From: Ochromonas danica
Lineage: Eukaryota > Sar > Chrysophyceae > Chromulinales > Chromulinaceae
NCBI GenBank assembly: GCA_015146655.1
Contig: VKHL01000027.1
Coordinates: 178,213-242,212, forward strand
DNA: 64,000 nucleotides
Direction of reading: 5' to 3'
The notes below the pieces were generated by a model. It did not search any database, was not told where the DNA came from, and saw nothing but the letters and a program-made list of their open reading frames with translations. A program made the translations under genes and the position numbers. Numbering within the stretch: position 1 is the stretch's first letter; each line of letters begins with the position of its first letter. This document shows positions 19,701 to 30,160 of this stretch, piece after piece.

Positions 19701-20269
19701 CAACGATCTAGATACAGTTCCTCTAGACTATGACAAGACAATTGGACAATGATTTTAGCACATTGTACATCAGCTTGACTGGCTGTTAGACGTAATACAC
19801 GCAATTGTTCACTACGCACTAAAATCACTTGTAGATGAGATGCTTGAATATGTGCAGAACAGAAGTCAAGCTCTTCTAAATGATCACCACTTGTAATAGA
19901 GATACAACGTAATACTCCTAAGGAAAGATAAGACCAAGAGCGTAGAATGAGACTTTGTAGACTGGGATATTGTGCGAAGAAGAGGCACTGCTCGTGGTCA
20001 TTCAAAATTGTCAATATATCCGTTGCATCTAAAGGACCCACTGTAGTGGGATGATCCTCTAAAGCTTGACGAACTACTGAATGAAGAGGAAGAGAAGAAA
20101 TAGCCAAGGGGTTGGTCCCCAACATTTCCTCCTCAAAGCTCATAGCAGCACTGCCAACAGGTGGTACTGTTTCTGCTGATGCCAAAGGCTGTCCAAGTGT
20201 TCCTATACCATTCCATGACTTACTATAGACCAAAGAATCTTTGGTTGGATGGTTACTATATGGTTTCAT
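16800..20269 (-). CDS. LRR - IQ - WW - Tudor-like scaffold protein with C-terminal zinc ribbon
   Basis: Two exons, 17759-20269 and 16800-17681 (intron 77 bp, GTACGT...TAG), join in phase to 1,130 residues. ATG 20269 is the first in frame. About residues 80-370 are AMN1-type LRRs (LRYLDLGETPIKDKGLQAIA, LINLSGCSLLTNKSVMAMG). About 400-700 is a basic helical region with many IQ-like calmodulin-binding motifs (AARLIQGYLYRFKCR, AAIIQ-type repeats). A WW-like segment (VYWQNHLTQEISYDEP) precedes a Tudor/Agenet-like module (IRVYWVVQAAWYEGSI, HRVEYDDGDHEWI), and a second WW-like segment follows it (PCFVNSVTGAVAYEDP). Near the end CVHCGRE and CLTCGKA form a zinc-ribbon pair. Inferred role: cytoskeletal or ciliary scaffold. 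Domain calls are by eye. Confidence 0.8.
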
Positions 20270-20517
20270 GACTCCAATCTCATTATCTTTGATTATACTT
20301 CGCGGTGATACTCTCTCGCACAATTATTGTACTTATGCGTGGGATTTTCCGGCCGTTTCGAGCCCGCCGTCGCAACAAAAACGAAACCAAAACCGATTAA
20401 ACGAGCAGTGGAAACCGAAAAACAAATCGTAAGCTACATTATAACCCCATTATACGCAGTGCACCTAGTAGACTATCTGAAGCACACTCTATGATAAATT
20501 TAGCTTGATCTGTCGAT

Positions 20518-22127
20518 CTATGTGTTCGTTATGTTTTCATTGCGCATTTGTAGCTCTTTTAAGCGTCTCTGATAATATCGCCAATGACCGTTGCAAGCTT
20601 CTGCACTTTTCCCTATCGACAAGCGCCTTGCCACTTCTGACCATGTGAACCGCTTCTTCAACGCTTTGCATTCCAAGACAGTTTTGACGAGCAGCTCTTC
20701 CTCATCCTTCTTCCAGAAGACGATGGTACCTAAGCCAAGCTCATTGCATCGTTGGTTAATGGCTTGCGTAGTTCTTCCTTTGAGATGATGAAAGATCTGA
20801 CGAGGGACCATAGATCGTTGTCTCATAGATACAATGAGTTCATCTTCTTCCTTTGTCCAAGGCGAGGTATTGATAAAACGATTCAATTCTCTATCCCATC
20901 TGTCTCATGGAGAATGATCAACAACAATTAATGCGATATGTAGTAGATCGTAACATACAGTATCACAGCTTGTCGCACCTGGTTTTGCACTCTCTACCAG
21001 TGCGAGGGAAAGACAGCGAGTCAGCAATCGCAGCCCACTTCCCTCCTCCAATCTTCTGCACTGCCTCGGCCAGCTCTTGATCCTCTTGTGGGGACCACAC
21101 TGTCCTCGATACGGCTTTTGTCCTCGCTATATAATCATATCGCACACGGCATTGTGCTTGAGAGAATCGTGGCAAATATTTCTTAATGAGTGCCCAGCTC
21201 CTTGTTCCATGTCGTTTGACCGCTTCCATGAGAACCTTGTCATCTTCTGGGGAGAAGAAATCTTTCCTAATTATTGGCTTCAAGCGTGCCTCGACGGTCT
21301 CGTATCGCTTGGTGACTTCTTCCAGAGATCGTCCAGGAAGTAAAGGCAACAGTGCCGACCAAACAGGTTCTCTATTGCCTTCACGCTGCGATTGCTTAAC
21401 AAAGAATCGAATGATCTCGTCTTCCTCTTTCTTCCACAACATCTTATTGTCAGGATTAAGATGGTAGTTCCACCTGGACATCGGCAAATCATCAAAGGAT
21501 CAACAGCCAAGTCAAAGTCGTCACTGACTTCTGCAATATCAATGTAACAACACCCAAACCAACAAACCTGTGATAGCATTGATGGTAGGTTCGACCATCC
21601 ATGAGGCTGGCGATCAGTGGCCATGATGGGCCATGGATATTAATCAATTCAGCTAGTTTAGCATCTTCCTATAACAAGCAGACAGACCAAAGACATCGCC
21701 CCAGAGACAAGATGACAACAGTGGTTGACAACAATCTGTCTACATATCATACATGTCATAGCATTACATTACCTCTGCAGTCCATGTGCCGAACTTGATC
21801 TCCGGGTTAAGTGTATAGTTCCACCTTGTTTTCAACTGAGCAGATCGTTTATGTGGAAGATAAGTATCGATAATTCTGCGCCACTTGTCTCGATAGTCGG
21901 AAAACTCTGCCATGCCAACTTTCAGCAATTCGTCCTCCTCGGGTGTCCAGAACTGCCTGCCCACACGCTTCACAGGCTTTCTTCTAACAATCGGCTTCTT
22001 TACAGGACGGATTGTACCATTCTCTTCTTCAATGGATGACAAGAAGAGTGCAGCAGATGGTTGGACAGGTTGAGACCAAATGGTGAAACAACAGGGAAAG
22101 CTACCATGTCGTGCAGACAAGGCTGAG
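20518..22127 (-). CDS. seven-repeat Myb/SANT DNA-binding protein (5' end unresolved)
   Basis: Four exons join in phase: about 21773-22127, 21568-21668, 20979-21473 and 20518-20890, all GT-AG. The joined protein has seven Myb/SANT repeats: FWTPEEDELL, then a repeat split across exons 1-3, then LWKKEEDEII, FFSPEDDKVL, VWSPQEDQEL, PWTKEEDELI and VFWKKDEEELL. Multi-repeat Myb proteins of this kind include SNAPC4-like snRNA-gene activators and CDC5/DUO-type regulators; SNAPC4-like is the nearest by repeat number. A basic RPVKKPIVRRKPVKRVG stretch before repeat 1 could be a nuclear signal. The 5' boundary at 22127 follows CTTTCTATTGCAG, a good acceptor. The start codon is further upstream and was not identified; ATG 22372 opens only a short frame. 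Confidence 0.8.
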
Positions 22128-22602
22128 CTGCAATAGAAAGCTCCAATAGGAGAATACAATAGCAAGAGAAAGATGATACGGATCATCCAACCAGAAAGAA
22201 CAATCACTGCAAGAAGGTCTTTGATTTTCTTGTCGAATGCATTGCAGAGCAGAGCAAGACAAAGAGCGATTATTATTGTCTTGCGTGTGAACAGACGGCC
22301 ACACAGCCAACAGCAGCCGTGAGTCAAGCCTCATCAGTCTACACTACATTACTCTGTGGTAGAAGACTGACGTGTGTGGCCATCTTTTCTTAAGGTAACG
22401 CTATGTATTAATCAATTCCAGGCCAAACCCGTAAACGTATCGCTGCTGCTAGCCTTACCATTTGTAACAACAACTCTCAATCGTCATCGTGAAAAGAAGA
22501 AAATGAAGAAGTTATGAAACTGATGCTTAACTATGACCATATGGAGCTAGCTACAAGAACAGAAGGAAGGTGGCCAGCTTCTACAGACAGGGAATGGATC
22601 TC
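22128..22602. other. 5' region of the Myb gene and spacer
   Basis: This stretch probably contains the missing first exon or 5' UTR of the Myb gene on the minus strand. Several open frames exist but none is convincing. The far end is the 3' flank of gene X1. Confidence 0.35.
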
Positions 22603-24054
22603 TTAACTCCGCGACACATGCGATGTAGTGGATAGAGAAGACGACGAGCCAGGGGCGAACACAGGTTGTCCAACTCTGTTATCCAATTCAGCGCCACCTT
22701 CATTGATATTCCTTACTCCCCGCATACCTTCAACTTCGTTCTCACAAGATCGTGAATAGATATCCACCAACGAAGGCTCTAGACTATGACCATCCATATC
22801 CACAGGCGCAGCATAGGGAGCTTCAGAAGATGAAGAAGAAGGGAGGATCGGTTGTAATTGCTGTAACATTGTTCGAACTTGCGAGAGCGTGGCCAGACTC
22901 TTGCTGACCTTCTCGCGATACCGAGACAAGAAGTGATGAACAGTTTCATTGGGATTGGCCATTTCATAGACCAATACTCGACCTTTCTCTCCTGTCACAT
23001 TCTCATAACCTAAAGGCTTCCATTTTACTTTATTTTCCAAAGCCAAAGCCACTTCATCACACCATCGACTCACTTGCTGCACAGACTCTGAAAACTCGCC
23101 CATACTTTCAGCTAATTGATGGACAGTTGTTGCAGCATCTGAAGAACAAACAGTAGACATCCAGGATTGAGAGAAGATTTGATTTTGATTCTCCAATCGC
23201 GACCGCTGCCTCTGCGCTGTGATCACCTCCGAAGCTGCTCGCTTCACTTTCGACTTGACCTCCACTGGAACACTAAAAACAGGCTTTACATCCGTTGCTG
23301 TTGGACTACGTAATAGATCAGGTCGTAACTCTATGACGAAGGCTTGGTTGAGATGCTTGCTAGACACCTGATTGATGCGGAATTTGAGGTCTTTCACTTC
23401 AGCACCTTGAATAACAAGATGTCCCTTTTCATCCGCAGTCTGGAGAATACTTTGGTCAGCTACTTCTTGTCCATTCTCATAATGAAGAATGGGAGTGATG
23501 GCAACTTCTCTGAAGTGCAGCGCGGGTTGACCAACAGCATCGACCAGAGAGACTTTGAATTCGATGCCTTTGTCCTTGCCACCCACATCTTTGTAGAACT
23601 CATACTTCTTCTCATGCTCTTCTTTTATCATGAGTTGGTGAGTGACGCAAATGAATGGAGAGGATCGAACAATTGCTGTCGTCCGGTTTTCGCCGTCGAC
23701 CGCCTCGCAAACCAAAACACATCGCGTGGGCTGGAACTGATTTTCCAGCCTTGCTGACTCCTTGACAACGAAAGACAGAGAGCAGACACCTTCTTGAAGA
23801 CAAGGGCAAGGAGGAGATAAAAGCACCATGGGGATTGCTCGACCATTTCCTTCCGCGGTCAGACTGACTCGCAGTGGACAGGAATAACGAACAATAGAGT
23901 TCTCCATGGCACCTCCACCATGTCTCATGACGAAGGTCACATCCAAAGGAACATCGATGAATAGATAGGCTGGGAAGGAGGAGATAATATCCAACCTCAA
24001 CGAAGTGGAAGAAGACGAGGAAGATGTCAAAGAAGTAGATGACGATGAATTCAT
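22603..24054 (-). CDS. unrecognised protein X1 (paralogue of X2)
   Basis: 483 residues from the first in-frame ATG at 24054 (MNSSSSTSL). The frame stays open upstream to 24186 without ATG, so a longer form by splicing is possible. I do not recognise the family. The first ~150 residues look beta-rich. A second beta-rich block (FYKDVGGKDKGIEFKVSLVD, then LHYENGQEVADQSIL and LKFRINQVSSKHLNQAF) is shared with X2. The C-terminal ~200 residues are helical with Ser-rich stretches. The shared block could be an Ig-like or similar sandwich. The gene is head-to-head with eIF3d-A; its upstream region from 24147 lies in the inverted-repeat arm. Confidence 0.6.
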   Translation of the reverse strand: MNSSSSTSLTSSSSSSTSLRLDIISSFPAYLFIDVPLDVTFVMRHGGGAMENSIVRYSCPLRVSLTAEGNGRAIPMVLLSPPCPCLQEGVCSLSFVVKESARLENQFQPTRCVLVCEAVDGENRTTAIVRSSPFICVTHQLMIKEEHEKKYEFYKDVGGKDKGIEFKVSLVDAVGQPALHFREVAITPILHYENGQEVADQSILQTADEKGHLVIQGAEVKDLKFRINQVSSKHLNQAFVIELRPDLLRSPTATDVKPVFSVPVEVKSKVKRAASEVITAQRQRSRLENQNQIFSQSWMSTVCSSDAATTVHQLAESMGEFSESVQQVSRWCDEVALALENKVKWKPLGYENVTGEKGRVLVYEMANPNETVHHFLSRYREKVSKSLATLSQVRTMLQQLQPILPSSSSSEAPYAAPVDMDGHSLEPSLVDIYSRSCENEVEGMRGVRNINEGGAELDNRVGQPVFAPGSSSSLSTTSHVSRS

Positions 24055-24146
24055 GTCATCGAAGAAGAACTCTCTCAGAAGCACTTCTGCAGCACCTGCT
24101 TGAGAACCTTCTTCCCGCGCGACACAATACTTTCTAACTAACACCT

Positions 24147-26060
24147 GTCTAGCAGTCTGTCTATCTGGGTCCGCCCATGGCAGCACTGGCCCTCACGCTC
24201 CACAAATCCTATTGCTGCTCCCTCTCCTCTCAACAACATGGAGTTCGTGGGCTTGAAGACAAAGAGTGGCTTAGAGAACTTGGAGATCCATTTCAACAAG
24301 GATGGGTGGGGTCCTCTGGGTGGAGAAAAGTCGTTTTCTGCTTCTTCTCTGTTTGGTGTGCCGTACGCTCACTTCGACAAGAAGGATAAAATAGGTCGTC
24401 CTGCAGACTTCACAGCGAGTCAAGGCTCTTCTCAATATGGCTCTCGCCAGCACTATCAGAAGCGTCGCGAGGAGCATGCTGGCACGGACTTCAGCTATCG
24501 CTTCGATGCAGTGGAAGACAGCACCTTCCAGTTGGTGGACACGACAAAGACTGGATCGAAAGCGAAGCACACAGGTGGGTGTGTTAGTAGGCTAATAGGG
24601 TACTGTAGATGAGACTTGCATGTGCTAATGTGAAATGTGTACTGTGGGTGTACAGGCAAGCGCCAGATGGGTCGCGTGCAGCAGAATCGTGGAGGTCGCG
24701 GCGGTCAAGGTCGTGGTGGCGGGGGTGGAAGAGGTGGTCAGGATAGCGGTGGTCGCAATCGTCTGTTGGGTGGTCGCGGGCGTGGAGGCTTCCGAGGCAG
24801 GAAGCTGGATCGCAAACTGGACCGCACTCCTTCGTTGACGGTTGGTGCGGACTGGTCGATGGTGGAAGAGTTCGATGTGAGTCAGTTGACCAAATTGTTG
24901 GCCAATCCTCCTGTGGTGGAGGAACTGGGATGGTATGGCCATCTGGATCAGTACGATGACGTGTACGAGAAGGCCTCGACGAAGAGTGCTCGTACCTTGC
25001 GCAAGAGCATGAACAAGACCTTCTTCTCAGTGACGTCCTCGGATGATCCAGTGTTGACTCAGTTGGCGGTAGAGAACCAAGGCGATGTATTTGTGACGGA
25101 TGCGGTGTTGGCTCAGTTGATCGCAGCTCCTCGCACGGTGTATCCATGGGACATCGTGGTACAGAAGGTGAATGGTATGATCTTCTTTGACAAGCGCGAA
25201 GACTCGACGTTGGATTTATTGACTGTATCGGAGACAGCTCCCGAGCCTCCCAGCTCGTTGGAGGACCCTGCGGAGTATAACCAACCCGACAAGCTCTCTT
25301 TGGAGGCGACGATGATCAATCAGAACTTCTCTCAGCAGATCTTGACGGAGAATGATTTGGACAGGAAGAAGTTTGCTAACCCCAATCCTTTCTTGGACGA
25401 GACTCAGACGGAGCAAGAATGTGCTTCAGCAGCTTATCGTTATCGCAAGTTCACCTTCTCAACTGGCGACGTCCAGATGCGTGTGGTGACTCGTTGTGAG
25501 TTGCACTGCTGGACGATCCGTCGCAATGAAGAAGAGTATGTGACAACCCATGCGATCAACGAGTGGGATTCGAGTTATTGTGGAGGCATGAGCTGGCGCC
25601 AGAAGATCGACAATCAGCGAGGCTCTGTGTTGGCCAATGAGTTGAAGAACAACTCGGCGAAGTTCGCGAAGTGGACGGCGGAGGCGTTGTTGTCTGGCGC
25701 TCACCAGATGAAGATCGGCTATGTGGGTCGTGTGGCTCCGAATAATCCTTACGAGCACCAGATCTTGGCGACTCAGACGTTCAAGCCGAAGGATTTGGCT
25801 CAGCAGATCAATCTGAGCGTGGGGAATCTGTGGGGTATAGTGAAGATGATTTGTAACCTGTTGATGGACAAGGAGGATGGCAAGTATGTGATCATAAAGG
25901 ACCCCATGAAGCCCATGCTCCGCGTCTACTCGGTTCCAGCGGATGCGTTCGAAGAAGAGGACGAAGAGGAGGGTGAAGAGGAAGAGGAAGGTGTAGCGGA
26001 TGAGGAGGTTGAAGGGGAAGAGGTGTAGAGAAGATCACAGATGTAATGAAGGCTAAACTA
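24147..26060 (+). repeat. inverted-repeat arm A (eIF3d unit)
   Basis: This 1,914-bp arm is repeated in inverse orientation at 28054-29967 with a 1,993-bp spacer. Edges read directly: GTCTAGCAGTCTGTC at the 5' side and GGCTAAACTA at the 3' side, beyond which the two copies diverge at once. It includes 91 bp upstream of the eIF3d ATG, the whole gene with intron, and 32 bp after the stop. Confidence 0.95.
24238..26028 (+). CDS. EIF3D: eukaryotic translation initiation factor 3 subunit D, copy A
   Basis: Exons 24238-24574 and 24656-26028 (81-bp GT-AG intron) give 569 residues, close to the family's usual length. The N-terminus MEFVGLKTKSGLENLEIHFN is followed by DGWGP, then a basic Arg/Gly-rich linker (about 115-160) that is typical for RNA contact. 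The cap-binding core includes DDPVLTQLAVENQGDVFVTD, PWDIVVQKV, the RYRKF segment and the conserved WTAEALLSGAHQMKIGYVGR. The tail is acidic (EEDEEEGEEEEE). eIF3d binds the mRNA cap in alternative initiation and sits in the eIF3 complex on the 40S subunit. It is head-to-head with X1. The protein is identical to copy B wherever I compared. Confidence 0.97.
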
Positions 26061-26281
26061 ATTATGAATGAGTTCTGATTGTTTTATGAATTATTTTGAT
26101 TCATAATTTCTCTATTGATTCATAGTTATGGATAGGTATATATAACTATTCATGGAATCGTAACGGGGAATATACAGAAATAAGAGATATAGCTTTGAAT
26201 TGATTATCCTTTCCATGTCATGTTCTAAGCTCTGCTCATCTTTTATACAGATATACAATTCTGAAGGGTTTTCGTAGGTTT
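26061..26281. other. unique 3' flank between eIF3d-A and X2
   Basis: AT-rich DNA with TATATA near 26140 separates the convergent 3' ends. It is not shared with copy B. Confidence 0.5.
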
Positions 26282-27657
26282 CTATTCGTGCGAGTGAGTT
26301 TCTAGTACTTCTTGTTCTTCTACAACAGGATTGTCTGATTGATTTGTCTGAGAGAGGGTGGGGAGAAGTGCTCTCATCTGCTGATCAAAGTTCTGTCTGC
26401 GGTTAGACAGAGCGAAGAGTAATTCTCCTTGGAGGGCAGTAGACTCCTCTTGAAGGTCAACAAAATAATCTAAATATCTTAGATGGGGCAATACTCTCTG
26501 TAAATAGAGATCAGAGGCAGTGCGAGCTTCTTGTTCATTTGATTGTGCTAGAAGGCCTTGTGCCATGGTTACCCACCGCCGCAACTCAAGCAGAGCCATC
26601 CGAGGAGTGTTATATGGGGAAAGTGATGATGACGATGATGATGATGAATTGGGCAATGAAGGGGCCGATAAGAGAGACACAGTATTGCCAGTAAGTATCG
26701 GACCAACATGTGGAATTTGATTGTTTTCCATTCCACGCGATCTTTTCATGGGCAAGATAGGAGTATCTTCAGAGGAATCCTCAAATACTGAGTTGTCTCT
26801 TCGCTCTAACACTGTGCGTTTTGATTTCACCTCAAAGGCAATCGAGGTAGCAGGAGAGATATCTCGTGCTTCAGGGTCTTCGCGGGTGTCGGGTGTGACA
26901 AGCAAGTGAAACATTTGTTTTCGATGGTTGCGAGATACTTCATTGACACGAAAGCGAATAATTTCTGTTCCTGTAGAACCAATTTGTAATCCTTTGTCCT
27001 TCTCATGGAAGATGGAAAGCACAGAGGAAGGTTGGACAGCTTGACCAGAACTATAGATAAGAGATGCTGCCAATGGCACACGACGAGATTTGACCAAAGC
27101 CTTCTGTGCATCAACTAACTTGATCAAGACCTTTATACACTAACCACAAGAGAGACATCATATGTCAAACGAGAACATGTTCATTGTGTTTGTGTTATTA
27201 GATGACCTACCTTGTCTTTCGCACCTTCATCTTTGTACCAAACATAGGGAGAGCTATTAGCTTCTGAAATAATTAGTTTGTATCGCACAGCAGTGAAAGG
27301 GTTTGTAATGGCACAAATGATTGTTCTTTCTCCTTGAGGACGATACGCTTCCAAGTAGACGACAAAGCGTTGATTGTCATGGTTCATGGAGAGACCTTTC
27401 AATTTGACCCAAATCTGTGCTTTACCATTGGCTTGTATGCCCACATTGTGGATGACTTCGATGAGGTGGGGATGGTGTTCTAGACAGCGTTGCTCAGTCG
27501 AAGCGTTGCCTTCATAAGCCAAAAGCACTTTCACGGTGGGCAAGATCTCACCCAATTTCACTTGATTGGTGACGAGGTCAGTCAATTGCACATTAATGAC
27601 AAAGGGACAATCCACATATTGAAAGATATCAACCTCTTCTACGGTGAGACCAATCAT
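26282..27657 (-). CDS. unrecognised protein X2 (paralogue of X1)
   Basis: Two exons, 27211-27657 and 26282-27130 (intron 80 bp, GTAGGT...AAG), join in phase to 431 residues. ATG 27657 (MIGLTVEEV) is the first in frame. It shares with X1 the order LIISEANSSPYVWYKDEGAKDK, IKLVDAQKA, SSVLSIFHEKDKGLQI, IRFRVNEVSRNHRKQMFHLLV, and a helical C-terminus after EVKSKR. Identity is modest, so the duplication of X is old, unlike the eIF3d copies beside it. It lies alone in the spacer between the inverted eIF3d arms. Function is unknown. Confidence 0.65.
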
Positions 27658-28053
27658 ATCATCCAAAAGGAGAGGTGAAGCAGAGGGGTGGGGAGAGAGT
27701 CACCAACTATCGTACGCAGTACACAGTAGAGTGGTGATGACCAGTAAATCAATTCAAAGATGGAATGGTCGAATGGAATGGTGCAATGCGGCAATGGAAT
27801 GGTCTGACAGGATGGAAAAGTGCCATCCCCGTCATCTAGAACACGTACCCCCTGCTCCTCCTCCTGCCACACCCCAACCCATCGAACCACACCCGAACAA
27901 ACAGAGCTCAGAGCTGCTGACGCCAGCAATCACCTCCTTCCAAACTACTGCAGACCAGATGAATTCCATTATAATTTGGAACTGTCGTCTGTTGTCATGC
28001 AAACAAAATAAACAGAAAGCAAAAACAAAACACCAAAGATATCAACTTAACAG
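27658..28053. other. unique spacer with TGGAATGG-type short repeats
   Basis: It contains irregular GGAATGG units near 27762-27800 (such as AATGGTCGAATGGAATGGTGC) and then C-rich DNA. No gene is seen. Confidence 0.5.
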
Positions 28054-29967
28054 TAGTTTAGCCTTCATTACATCTGTGATCTTCTCTACACCTCTTCCCC
28101 TTCAACCTCCTCATCCGCTACACCTTCCTCTTCCTCTTCACCCTCCTCTTCGTCCTCTTCTTCGAACGCATCCGCTGGAACCGAGTAGACGCGGAGCATG
28201 GGCTTCATGGGGTCCTTTATGATCACATACTTGCCATCCTCCTTGTCCATCAACAGGTTACAAATCATCTTCACTATACCCCACAGATTCCCCACGCTCA
28301 GATTGATCTGCTGAGCCAAATCCTTCGGCTTGAACGTCTGAGTCGCCAAGATCTGGTGCTCGTAAGGATTATTCGGAGCCACACGACCCACATAGCCGAT
28401 CTTCATCTGGTGAGCGCCAGACAACAACGCCTCCGCCGTCCACTTCGCGAACTTCGCCGAGTTGTTCTTCAACTCATTGGCCAACACAGAGCCTCGCTGA
28501 TTGTCGATCTTCTGGCGCCAGCTCATGCCTCCACAATAACTCGAATCCCACTCGTTGATCGCATGGGTTGTCACATACTCTTCTTCATTGCGACGGATCG
28601 TCCAGCAGTGCAACTCACAACGAGTCACCACACGCATCTGGACGTCGCCAGTTGAGAAGGTGAACTTGCGATAACGATAAGCTGCTGAAGCACATTCTTG
28701 CTCCGTCTGAGTCTCGTCCAAGAAAGGATTGGGGTTAGCAAACTTCTTCCTGTCCAAATCATTCTCCGTCAAGATCTGCTGAGAGAAGTTCTGATTGATC
28801 ATCGTCGCCTCCAAAGAGAGCTTGTCGGGTTGGTTATACTCCGCAGGGTCCTCCAACGAGCTGGGAGGCTCGGGAGCTGTCTCCGATACAGTCAATAAAT
28901 CCAACGTCGAGTCTTCGCGCTTGTCAAAGAAGATCATACCATTCACCTTCTGTACCACGATGTCCCATGGATACACCGTGCGAGGAGCTGCGATCAACTG
29001 AGCCAACACCGCATCCGTCACAAATACATCGCCTTGGTTCTCTACCGCCAACTGAGTCAACACTGGATCATCCGAGGACGTCACTGAGAAGAAGGTCTTG
29101 TTCATGCTCTTGCGCAAGGTACGAGCACTCTTCGTCGAGGCCTTCTCGTACACGTCATCGTACTGATCCAGATGGCCATACCATCCCAGTTCCTCCACCA
29201 CAGGAGGATTGGCCAACAATTTGGTCAACTGACTCACATCGAACTCTTCCACCATCGACCAGTCCGCACCAACCGTCAACGAAGGAGTGCGGTCCAGTTT
29301 GCGATCCAGCTTCCTGCCTCGGAAGCCTCCACGCCCGCGACCACCCAACAGACGATTGCGACCACCGCTATCCTGACCACCTCTTCCACCCCCGCCACCA
29401 CGACCTTGACCGCCGCGACCTCCACGATTCTGCTGCACGCGACCCATCTGGCGCTTGCCTGTACACCCACAGTACACATTTCACATTAGCACATGCAAGT
29501 CTCATCTACAGTACCCTATTAGCCTACTAACACACCCACCTGTGTGCTTCGCTTTCGATCCAGTCTTTGTCGTGTCCACCAACTGGAAGGTGCTGTCTTC
29601 CACTGCATCGAAGCGATAGCTGAAGTCCGTGCCAGCATGCTCCTCGCGACGCTTCTGATAGTGCTGGCGAGAGCCATATTGAGAAGAGCCTTGACTCGCT
29701 GTGAAGTCTGCAGGACGACCTATTTTATCCTTCTTGTCGAAGTGAGCGTACGGCACACCAAACAGAGAAGAAGCAGAAAACGACTTTTCTCCACCCAGAG
29801 GACCCCACCCATCCTTGTTGAAATGGATCTCCAAGTTCTCTAAGCCACTCTTTGTCTTCAAGCCCACGAACTCCATGTTGTTGAGAGGAGAGGGAGCAGC
29901 AATAGGATTTGTGGAGCGTGAGGGCCAGTGCTGCCATGGGCGGACCCAGATAGACAGACTGCTAGAC
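28054..29967 (-). repeat. inverted-repeat arm B (eIF3d unit)
   Basis: Mirror image of 24147-26060; paired positions add up to 54,114 at both gene ends and at both repeat edges. Intron and antisense frames are also the same, so I see no difference between the arms. Confidence 0.95.
28086..29876 (-). CDS. EIF3D: eukaryotic translation initiation factor 3 subunit D, copy B
   Basis: Exons 29540-29876 and 28086-29458 encode the same 569 residues as copy A, with the same 81-bp intron. Only 91 bp upstream of the ATG are shared with copy A, so if both copies are expressed the core promoter must lie in that stretch or be newly acquired. The X1 head-to-head partner is cut off at 29967; beyond it the sequence is unrelated. 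Either both copies are kept identical by gene conversion or the duplication is very recent. Confidence 0.97.
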
Positions 29968-30160
29968 TGCTGGTCTGGCTTTTACTGGTAACTTAACAAA
30001 GAGTTTGGTTTATAGTGGATGGGAAAGATATGAAGACGATGAATTCGTATAGCATTCAATAAAATTTATTGAATATATGATACCGAAGCATTTCTAAACC
30101 ATTCTTCTAAACAGTAAGAGTATACAAAAAACAAAATAGATCAATGAGAGCAATGAACTT
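29968..30160. other. intergenic, AT-rich
   Basis: 5' flank of eIF3d-B and 3' flank of the membrane-protein gene. No gene is seen. Confidence 0.5.

Noticed and set aside
24055-24186. N-terminal extension of X1 into the inverted-repeat arm
   Set aside because: No ATG occurs in frame above 24054; the extension needs a GTG start or an unseen exon.
24584-25147. Long open frame antisense to eIF3d-A (and its mirror copy at 28967-29530)
   Set aside because: It duplicates only because the whole eIF3d arm is duplicated; composition is Pro/His/Arg-rich as expected from antisense of a Gly/Arg-rich gene.
24147-29967. Assembly artefact as explanation for the identical inverted arms
   Set aside because: Not excluded, but both junctions pass into different unique sequence and the spacer holds an intact spliced gene, so I treat it as real pending long reads.
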